Notes under the pieces: generated by a model
Seen by the model: only the letters and a program-made list of their open reading frames with translations
The model's database searches: none
Told to the model about the DNA's origin: nothing
Shown: in pieces, positions 1-5,677 of the stretch
How the letters are laid out: each line of letters opens with the position of its first letter
How positions within the stretch are numbered: the stretch's first letter is position 1
Source of the DNA: Gammaproteobacteria bacterium
Lineage (GTDB): Bacteria; Pseudomonadota; Gammaproteobacteria; UBA9214
Direction: 5' to 3'
Assembly: GCA_020027635.1 (NCBI GenBank)
Contig: JAHKKL010000008.1
Span: 1-15,409, forward strand
DNA length: 15,409 nucleotides
Program-made: the position numbers and the translations under genes

Positions 1-324
1 AAAAATAACATCGCTCAGAAACTCATATGCATTTGTACCGGCAATGGCCAGTGTGAACTCATTTGTAGTTTTATCGAGGAATAGTGCAGCGCGAAATCCT
101 GTGCCCAGGTCATCGAATGCTTTAACTAAATCAAACCGACTTAGGAATAATTCAGCCTGCTTTTGTGTAAAATCCGGCTCTCCTGTACCACTCTTTGTTA
201 TTGCCTCAAAAATCAATCGTGTTTCATCGTATACCCCATCTTGGTTGGTATCGACATCTGAAAAGTCCCCATAAGCGGCTTGGGAAAGCAAGCTCCCCCA
301 GAATTGTTTCTCTATAGATGCCAT
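1..324 (-). CDS. Lipase-like type I secretion substrate, N-terminal 108 residues (partial)
   Basis: The reading frame is open from the ATG at 324 to the window edge, so the C-terminus is missing. There is no signal peptide, as expected for cargo carrying a C-terminal type I secretion signal. Residues 21-34 include an EF-hand-like acidic loop (D25, N27, D29, G30, D33, E34). Residues 56-100 resemble the N-terminus of RTX-type lipases and phospholipases: a QAELFLSRFD stretch, then a TGFRAALF strand and TLAIAGTN (residues 91-98), which matches the usual 'LAIRGTE' oxyanion-side strand of lipase_3-like alpha/beta hydrolases. The nucleophile GxSxG and any RTX nonapeptides would lie beyond the edge. 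The start is fixed by a strong Shine-Dalgarno 6 bases upstream. It lies 17 bases after an unknown gene and downstream of a type I exporter on the same strand, which supports the cargo role. The lipase family call is from pattern recall; the enzyme activity is inferred. Confidence 0.72.
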   Translation of the reverse strand, partial: MASIEKQFWGSLLSQAAYGDFSDVDTNQDGVYDETRLIFEAITKSGTGEPDFTQKQAELFLSRFDLVKAFDDLGTGFRAALFLDKTTNEFTLAIAGTNAYEFLSDVIF

Positions 325-330
325 TGGAAC

Positions 331-336
331 ACCTCC
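331..336 (-). promoter_or_regulatory. Strong ribosome binding site of the lipase-like gene
   Basis: The minus strand reads GGAGGT here, 6 bases before the ATG at 324. It is the strongest Shine-Dalgarno seen in this operon, stronger than those of the transporter genes. This would suit a cargo made in larger amounts than its pump. Confidence 0.75.
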
Positions 337-341
337 ATGTG

Positions 342-1118
342 TTAATGACTATTAAATACACCTCTAAGAACTGACCAAGTGAAACCATATTCACCTTTAT
401 CTAAACATTCATCTGGTTGCCCTACTGCCAGAAACCCAGCAAGCCAGCGACGCAACCACCCACCTCTGTGTGCAAATCCTGTATTGCTACCTATAATATT
501 TCCTGAGTCCTTTTCTTGAACTAGAGTGCGAACCCTAGCAATCCCAAATAATTTCGAATAATTAGTGTCCCATTTCCATTCCTTAACAACGTAGTTGGCT
601 GATGACCTTTCTATTCTTTGACTGTATATACAGTATCCTTCAGGAATTACATATCTCATAAAGATAATGGGGAACTGATTCTCTAGATCATCCTGTGTTT
701 TGCATTGATGTCTATTTCTCTTAGTTAATTGGAATCTATATAACCCAGGCATATCAACGAAAGCTTCTTTTTTTGGCCCAAGAACTTGTGACTCAATAAA
801 TACAGGCTTACCCAACTTATGCCATTTATTTAACTCTTCTACACAAGTAGATGTGCAACCCAGAAAGTACCTATCACCCACAGAGTACCCCGAAACATCT
901 ATTGTCTTTTTAATATCAATACCTGATTCAACTGCACAGAGATAATTCATATACACCTTCCCCGGTATCACATCGCCAAACGGAACGCCGATCATCAGGG
1001 CAAGCGTAATAATCAGAGATTTCCGTTTACTCGGTCCCCATCCCCTGATGTAACCGTACAGAAAAAAACCAAACAGGAGATAGACAGAGATAAATAGAAT
1101 TAACAATAAACCAATCAT
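342..1118 (-). CDS. Unknown membrane-anchored protein with six-cysteine soluble domain, between exporter and cargo genes
   Basis: I do not recognise this 258-residue protein. Residues 2-24 and about 34-51 are hydrophobic and form two membrane segments. The loop between them (RGWGPSKRK) is strongly basic and so probably cytoplasmic. That puts the N-terminus and the large domain (residues 53-258) in the periplasm. The domain has six cysteines (61, 88, 92, 139, 163, 238), including CTSTC, compatible with disulfides. The start at 1118 has a weak Shine-Dalgarno (CGGA, 6-base spacing). The gene starts 46 bases after the HlyD-like gene and ends 17 bases before the lipase-like gene, so it is probably in the same transcript. 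Sampled 60-base blocks covering residues 53 onward are mostly 30-37% G+C by hand count (one is 47%), against about 49% for 961-1080 and 60% in the HlyD gene. An immunity protein or periplasmic partner for the cargo is an inference from position and topology only. Confidence 0.7.
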   Translation of the reverse strand: MIGLLLILFISVYLLFGFFLYGYIRGWGPSKRKSLIITLALMIGVPFGDVIPGKVYMNYLCAVESGIDIKKTIDVSGYSVGDRYFLGCTSTCVEELNKWHKLGKPVFIESQVLGPKKEAFVDMPGLYRFQLTKRNRHQCKTQDDLENQFPIIFMRYVIPEGYCIYSQRIERSSANYVVKEWKWDTNYSKLFGIARVRTLVQEKDSGNIIGSNTGFAHRGGWLRRWLAGFLAVGQPDECLDKGEYGFTWSVLRGVFNSH

Positions 1119-1142
1119 TGCAAATCCGCCCGTTACGTCGTT

Positions 1143-1157
1143 TAACCGGCCCGGTTA
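1143..1157. repeat. 15-nt perfect odd palindrome in the spacer after the HlyD-like gene
   Basis: TAACCGG, C, CCGGTTA form a perfect 7-bp inverted repeat around one base. It sits 8 bases beyond the HlyD-like stop codon and 25 bases before the next start. It could be a protein-binding site, or an RNA hairpin of five pairs with a GC-rich loop that modulates expression between pump and cargo genes. There is no T-run on the minus strand, so it is not an intrinsic terminator. Confidence 0.45.
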
Positions 1158-1164
1158 TAGATAG

Positions 1165-2553
1165 CTATCGTTCCCTTGCGAACTCATTCCGATACCTCAG
1201 CAAGGGGCTCATGAGAAATTCGACCAGCCTGCGATCCCCCGTTCTCACCTCGGCAGTGACTGCCATGCCAGGCTCCAGTCTGACCGGGTGGCCGTTCACT
1301 CCGATAGACGACTTTTCCAGCAGTATCCTCACCTTGTAGACGAGACCGTGCGTCTCATCAGAAACGGCATCATGCCCGATGCCGGCCAGACGTCCTGCCA
1401 GAGTACCGTACTTCGTGAAGGGAAATGTCTCAACCTTTACCTCTACGGCATCATCAAGCCTGACAAAACCGATGTCACGGTTATTTAGCCACGCCTCGAC
1501 TTCCAGTTCCGTGTCGTCAGGCACTATCCACATCAATGGCTCAGCGGGTTTCACGACTCCCCCTATCGTATGCACGGCCACCTGGTGAACGGTGCCGGTC
1601 ACAGGTGATACCAGCTGCTGTCTGCGTGAGAGCGTCTTCGCCTTCACCAGCTCCTGCTCCAGGCCTGAGAGTTCGGTGTCGAGTTCGGCGATACGCGTAT
1701 GCACTGCCTTGCGCATCCTGGCCAGTTGGACCTTGAGGTCCTGCTGGATCTTGCCGGCATTAGCAACCAGCTGACGCTGTCGATGTTTGAGTATCTCGAT
1801 CTCCTGCTCTGTCTCGATTCGCTTCTGCTCCACCTCGTTCCACTGGAGTCTCGGTACCAGGTCACGCTCAACCATTTTTTTCATGGCCTCCGCCCGCTCC
1901 GTGACCAGCGGCAATATGGAATGCAGCTTTTGCAGACTCGCTTTGCCTGCATCCTGCTCCGCGTCATTGGCATCAAGCTCCCTACCTGCGAGCATCCTGA
2001 CGGCAAGATATTCCGCCCACTGGTCGGCAAGTATCCGTCCCTGCAGACCTCTCTCATCACCAGGGATAGTGCTCTTGTTGATCTCGATCGACGCAGCTAT
2101 CACGGGCTCATGCCGCAGGTCAGGCATTCGGTCTTGCCCGATGGCCTCGATAAAATAACGCAACCGTTCACGCTCGCTGGATGCCGCATCAATCTGTCCT
2201 GCCAACCTCTCGCGGTCAGCATCGTTTACCGTCGGGTCCAGTTCTATCAGCAGTTCACCCGTTGTGACGCGCTGTCCTTCCGTAACGTAGAGGTTGCTGA
2301 CTATACCAAGCTGTGCGGGCTGCACCGCCTTGATACTGCCCGCCGGTATTATCTTTCCGTGCGCGACAGCAACGATATCGACGCGCCCGTAAATGGCCCA
2401 GACAGCCGCCGCCGCGAATACAAGCAGTATCGACCAGAGAATCCATCGGCCGGCGGGAGACGGTGGTTTCTCCAGAATTTCAAGCACCGCGGGCAGGAAA
2501 TCCTGCTCCGGTATCCCCCTTGGCCTCATCAGTTTCATTTTTCGTCGCTTCAT
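1165..2553 (-). CDS. HlyD-family periplasmic adaptor (membrane fusion protein) of type I secretion
   Basis: This 462-residue protein has the length and layout of HlyD-type adaptors, which join the inner-membrane ABC transporter to a TolC-like outer-membrane channel. A basic cytoplasmic tail (1-35) is followed by one membrane segment (about 36-55). A biotinyl-lipoyl-like half-motif comes next (about 60-107: HGKIIPAGSIKAVQP, then VTEGQRVTTGELLIELD). A long, charged, Glu/Gln/Arg-rich coiled-coil hairpin spans about 110-330, and the second lipoyl half is near VSPVTGTVHQVAVHTIGG. The C-terminus (RRLVEFLMSPLLRYRNE) matches the family's terminal beta-barrel end. Its ATG overlaps the transporter stop by 4 bases (ATGA), indicating translational coupling. 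M6 and M9 are alternative starts. No tolC homologue lies in the window, so the outer channel is presumably encoded elsewhere. Confidence 0.93.
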   Translation of the reverse strand: MKRRKMKLMRPRGIPEQDFLPAVLEILEKPPSPAGRWILWSILLVFAAAAVWAIYGRVDIVAVAHGKIIPAGSIKAVQPAQLGIVSNLYVTEGQRVTTGELLIELDPTVNDADRERLAGQIDAASSERERLRYFIEAIGQDRMPDLRHEPVIAASIEINKSTIPGDERGLQGRILADQWAEYLAVRMLAGRELDANDAEQDAGKASLQKLHSILPLVTERAEAMKKMVERDLVPRLQWNEVEQKRIETEQEIEILKHRQRQLVANAGKIQQDLKVQLARMRKAVHTRIAELDTELSGLEQELVKAKTLSRRQQLVSPVTGTVHQVAVHTIGGVVKPAEPLMWIVPDDTELEVEAWLNNRDIGFVRLDDAVEVKVETFPFTKYGTLAGRLAGIGHDAVSDETHGLVYKVRILLEKSSIGVNGHPVRLEPGMAVTAEVRTGDRRLVEFLMSPLLRYRNEFARER

Positions 2554-4754
2554 GCGCCTGCAGGTACGGCCAGCCCGGTTACCGCGGCCTGGCGGGCATG
2601 CATGCCGGCGTAATACCCGCCAGCCTTGAGTAATTCACCCTGTCCGCCGTCCTCGACAAGTCTGCCATCCTCGACGACGATCACGCGATCAGTCAGGCGC
2701 AAGGCCGACAGGCGGTGCGCGATGACAATTACCGTACGTCCGCGGCAAATCGATTGCATACTGGCTTGTATGGCCTGTTCCGATTCGTAATCCAGCGCGC
2801 TGGTGGCCTCGTCGAGAATGAGTATCCGTGGATTGACGGCCAGGGCGCGCGCAATCGCGATGCGCTGGCGCTGCCCGCCGGACAGATTGGACCCCAGCTC
2901 TCCGACCTGCGTGTCATAGCCCTCAGGCAGCTGCAGGATAAACTCATGTGCGCCCGCCTGTTCCGCCGCTCGGATAACACGAGCGAGCGGCATACCCGGG
3001 TCACGCAAGGCGATATTCTCCCGGACACTGCGGCTGAACAGGATGCTCTCCTGCTGAACGACCCCGATCTGATGACGCAGCCAGACGGGATCAACCATGG
3101 CGAGATCAACCCCGTCGATCAGTATCCTGCCGCCGGCGGGGACATGAAGTCGCTGTATCAGTTTCGCAAGCGTGCTCTTGCCGGATCCCGAGCGACCAAC
3201 TACGCCGAGGATCTGCCCGGCGGGGATCTCCAGCGATACCGCGCGCAGAATCTCCCGGCCTTCGGGCCGATACCTGAAGGTCACGTCATCGAACCGGATA
3301 TGACCCGTAAGCTCCGGCAAGGATGCCCGGTTTCGGTTGTGAGACGGTTCTCCCGGGGTATTGAGAATGTCGCCGAGTTTGCGGACCGAGATCGAAGCCT
3401 GCTGGAAATCCTGCCAGAGCTGCACCACCCGGAGTACCGGAGCGCTGACGCGTCCCGCCAGCATGTTGAATGCGATCAGTTGCCCGATGCTCAGGTCTCC
3501 CTGCATGACCTCGCGTGCACCGACCCAGAGTATCATCACGGTCATGACCTTGTTGATGAACCCAGCCGCCTGGCTGGATACATTGCCGAGGTTGGCGGCG
3601 CGAAACCCGGCCTGTACATAGGCCGCCAGCTGCTCTTCCCAGCGTCGCTGCCATTGAGGTTCCACGGCGCAGGACTTGAGGGTTTGTATCGCACTTACCG
3701 TCTCCACGAGAAATGCCTGGTTTTCCGCCCCGCGCACGAATTTTTCCTGGAGCCTGTGCCGCAGAACCGGCGTCACCAGAAGGGAAAGCGCGATATAGGC
3801 CGGAATCGTTGCTAGTACCACCATGGTCAGCAACGGACTGTAGTAATACATGACCCCAAGAAACACGAACGTGAACATCAGGTCGATTACGACCGTCAGG
3901 GAGGAGCCGGTGATGAAGTTTCGGATGTTTTCGAGTTCTCGCACCCGTGCGACCGAATCGCCGACGCGACGCGCCTCGAAATAGCCAAGCGGTAACGCCA
4001 GCAGGTGACGGAACAGGCGGCTGCCGAGCTCGACATCGACACGATTGGTGGTATGGGAAAACACATAGGTTCGCAGCCCGCCTAAAATCACCTCGAACAG
4101 CGAGACCAGGAGCAGGCCCACGGCCAGTACATCAAGGGTTGTGAGCCCCCGGTGCACCAGCACCTTGTCGACGATGACCTGGAAAAACAGCGGTGTCACC
4201 AGCGCCATGGACTGCAGAAAAAAGGATGCAACGAGGACTTCGGCAAATAATGACCGGTACCTGATTATCGAGGGTATGAACCAGCGAAATCCGAACCCCG
4301 ACTCCCCGATTCCCGCCCGGGCGCGGCGCGTTACCAGGACAAGCAACCCTGACCAGAGGGATTCAAACAGTTCTTTCGGGAATAACTTCGGTTGGAACTC
4401 GAAGGGATCATGAACAAGCACCTTGCCATCACCCAGCTTGGCAAGGACCAGGAAATGGCCATCCTTCCGGCAGGCTATCGCCGGTAATGGGGTGTGCTGC
4501 AGTCGCTGCCAGTTGCTTTGGACCGCTCTCGCCATCAGGCCCGTGTAACGGGCCGCCCTGACGAGTTCGTTTGCATCCAGCCGTTTGTCCGAGCGTGAAA
4601 ATTCATGGCGGAGTTTTCCAACATCTGCCGCCAGACCGTAGAGTCGCGCGATGACCGCCAGACATTCAAGGCCAGCATCACGATCAATTTCCCCAGAGTG
4701 AATATGCGGCATTCCCTGCGTTCCCTGTCCATGGCGTGGACTGCAAAGAGGCAT
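2550..4754 (-). CDS. Type I secretion ABC transporter with degenerate C39-like domain (HlyB type)
   Basis: This inner-membrane ATPase exports the RTX-type cargo in one step. An N-terminal C39-like domain spans about 20-145, a six-helix membrane domain about 160-445, and the nucleotide-binding domain about 485-720. The C39 catalytic cysteine is replaced: the motif reads D26-A27-G28 instead of DCG, although H100 and D116 remain. The domain should therefore bind cargo as in HlyB rather than cleave a leader. ATPase motifs are complete: Walker A GRSGSGKST from 520, a Q-loop near 567, the signature LSGGQRQR from 624, Walker B ILILDE (644-649) and H-loop His680. The start is uncertain. M1 (4754) has AGGA 5 bases upstream. 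M15 (4712) also has AGGGA upstream and starts close to the C39-like fold as HlyB does; it also fits the predicted promoter better. The gene ends overlapping the HlyD-like start. Confidence 0.94.
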   Translation of the reverse strand: MPLCSPRHGQGTQGMPHIHSGEIDRDAGLECLAVIARLYGLAADVGKLRHEFSRSDKRLDANELVRAARYTGLMARAVQSNWQRLQHTPLPAIACRKDGHFLVLAKLGDGKVLVHDPFEFQPKLFPKELFESLWSGLLVLVTRRARAGIGESGFGFRWFIPSIIRYRSLFAEVLVASFFLQSMALVTPLFFQVIVDKVLVHRGLTTLDVLAVGLLLVSLFEVILGGLRTYVFSHTTNRVDVELGSRLFRHLLALPLGYFEARRVGDSVARVRELENIRNFITGSSLTVVIDLMFTFVFLGVMYYYSPLLTMVVLATIPAYIALSLLVTPVLRHRLQEKFVRGAENQAFLVETVSAIQTLKSCAVEPQWQRRWEEQLAAYVQAGFRAANLGNVSSQAAGFINKVMTVMILWVGAREVMQGDLSIGQLIAFNMLAGRVSAPVLRVVQLWQDFQQASISVRKLGDILNTPGEPSHNRNRASLPELTGHIRFDDVTFRYRPEGREILRAVSLEIPAGQILGVVGRSGSGKSTLAKLIQRLHVPAGGRILIDGVDLAMVDPVWLRHQIGVVQQESILFSRSVRENIALRDPGMPLARVIRAAEQAGAHEFILQLPEGYDTQVGELGSNLSGGQRQRIAIARALAVNPRILILDEATSALDYESEQAIQASMQSICRGRTVIVIAHRLSALRLTDRVIVVEDGRLVEDGGQGELLKAGGYYAGMHARQAAVTGLAVPAGA

Positions 4755-4771
4755 TCCCGTCCTGGAACAGG

Positions 4772-4800
4772 AGTCTAAGAACCCGTGCCCTGGTATTCAA
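4772..4800 (-). promoter_or_regulatory. Predicted sigma-70 promoter of the secretion operon
   Basis: On the minus strand TTGAAT (4800-4795) and TAGACT (4777-4772) are separated by 17 bases; each matches the consensus at four of six positions. Transcription would start near 4765. That leaves only about 11 bases before the ATG at 4754 and about 53 before the one at 4712, so the promoter favours the latter start. This is a sequence-match prediction only. Confidence 0.4.
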
Positions 4801-4804
4801 TACC
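4792..4804. repeat. 13-nt palindrome overlapping the predicted -35 box
   Basis: GGTATT, C, AATACC is a perfect 6-bp inverted repeat around one base. It covers the predicted -35 element of the secretion operon and is placed as a repressor operator would be. By chance about four such repeats are expected in 15 kb, so its location is the only support. Confidence 0.35.
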
Positions 4805-4881
4805 ATGATGGCTGACTCACACGATAATCGGGCAAGTCCCACAGCAAGGCATACTGCAGAGGCAACCGGTGGCAAATTCGC

Positions 4882-4887
4882 TATGAT
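4882..4887 (+). promoter_or_regulatory. Candidate -10 box of the rhodanese gene
   Basis: TATGAT matches the sigma-70 -10 consensus at five of six positions and lies 30 bases before the start codon. No good -35 element is found at 16-18 bases upstream (GAGGCA at 17), so an activator may be needed or the match may be chance. The 4755-4917 spacer is divergent, with the secretion operon reading the other way. Confidence 0.3.
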
Positions 4888-4917
4888 CGTACTACCAGGC
4901 ATATCCTGGAGAACATC

Positions 4918-5343
4918 ATGCAGCAGCGCCCGGTTTATCAGTTTCTTTCGGTCGCACTGTTGTTCACACTGGTGCTGCTGTCATGCACTGCGGGAAGAGA
5001 TGGCATGAAGTCACCAACACGCATGTCCGCCGGTGAGCTTGACCGGCTGATTAAGTCCGGCACTTCCCCTGTGATTATCGATGTGCGATCCGCCTATGAA
5101 TACAGGCATGGTCATATACCGGGGGCAATTCACGTGCCGTTCTGGCGATCGTTCTTTCTGGCGGGTGGTCTCTCCGCACCCAAAGACCGGCCGGTGGTCG
5201 TTTACTGCCAGCACGGTCCGCGCGCCGGCATCGGTAAAATTGCCCTGCTGCGGGCCGGCTACGCCGATGTGCGGTACCTGGATGGCCACATGAGCGGATG
5301 GGAAAAGGCTGAACTGCCGATGGAGACAGCATCTCCGGATTAG
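4918..5343 (+). CDS. Lipoprotein rhodanese-like sulfurtransferase
   Basis: This 141-residue protein has a lipoprotein signal peptide (hydrophobic 9-21, lipobox LLSC with Cys23), so it is probably anchored in the envelope, facing the periplasm. A single rhodanese domain spans about 35-135: VIIDVRSAYEY (52-62), GHIPGAIHVP (65-74), the active-site strand VVYC with Cys97 and loop C-Q-H-G-P-R (97-102), and the C-terminal LDGHMSGW (121-128). Single-domain rhodaneses move sulfane sulfur through a cysteine persulfide; the native donor and acceptor here are unknown. The six-residue active loop is the usual size for sulfur rather than arsenate or phosphate chemistry. The start is supported by GGAG 6 bases upstream. 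It is transcribed away from the secretion operon and appears monocistronic. Confidence 0.9.
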   Translation: MQQRPVYQFLSVALLFTLVLLSCTAGRDGMKSPTRMSAGELDRLIKSGTSPVIIDVRSAYEYRHGHIPGAIHVPFWRSFFLAGGLSAPKDRPVVVYCQHGPRAGIGKIALLRAGYADVRYLDGHMSGWEKAELPMETASPD

Positions 5344-5677
5344 CCCTCTGTGATCGGGTAACGAGGTGACCGATTTATGCGGGTGTTGCGCCACATTGCA
5401 ACTCTGTCACCGGCCCACACCCGCCACACAATGATGCCTCGGCGCATGCGTCTGACCACCGCCGCCACTCGAACCCAAATAACCCGCAACCGATTGATCA
5501 TATTGATTGTTTTATCTTGACAGGTGTTCAAGATCGACGTCCTCATGGCCGATAGCCTAAAAGCCCCCCAACGCCCGGATGAACAGTCGCCCTTAGCGAC
5601 CTTGGATTTTATCTATTAATCATGTCTTTCATGGAGTTAGAAAGACTCCACTCAGGGTTCGTGGTCACAGGAAAGCG
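5344..5677. other. 334-base non-coding spacer upstream of the GGDEF/EAL gene
   Basis: No convincing gene is seen on either strand. Visible structures are a perfect 7-bp inverted repeat with a 7-base spacer (ATCTTGA/TCAAGAT, 5514-5534) containing a perfect TTGACA (5517-5522) but no matching -10; a small hairpin GTCGC/GCGAC (5586-5600); and a hairpin TGGAGT/ACTCCA with a 7-base loop (5632-5650) that ends 27 bases before the start codon. The last 90 bases could form a structured leader. It does not match the cyclic di-GMP riboswitch classes as I know them. Confidence 0.5.
5353..5374 (+). terminator. Weak possible terminator after the rhodanese gene
   Basis: ATCGG(G)T and ACCGAT can pair as six base pairs with one bulged G around a 9-base loop, 9 bases after the stop codon, followed by TTAT only. 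The short U-tract makes intrinsic termination doubtful. Confidence 0.25.

Noticed and set aside
44..274. Plus-strand 76-codon frame at the left edge
   Set aside because: The opposite strand is open from 324 to the edge with a strong Shine-Dalgarno and lipase-like motifs, so this frame is its shadow.
1699..2613. Plus-strand open frame of 304 codons
   Set aside because: It is antisense to the HlyD-family gene and its overlap with the transporter. No recognisable motif or ribosome site was found.
2715..3815. Plus-strand open frame of 366 codons
   Set aside because: It lies fully antisense to the ABC transporter, whose domains and motifs are unmistakable. The plus-strand product shows no domain and has low-complexity Arg/Asp-rich text typical of a shadow frame.
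5344..5677. Cyclic di-GMP riboswitch before the GGDEF/EAL gene
   Set aside because: The hairpins seen do not have the arrangement or conserved bases of the riboswitch classes I know, so only a generic leader is reported.
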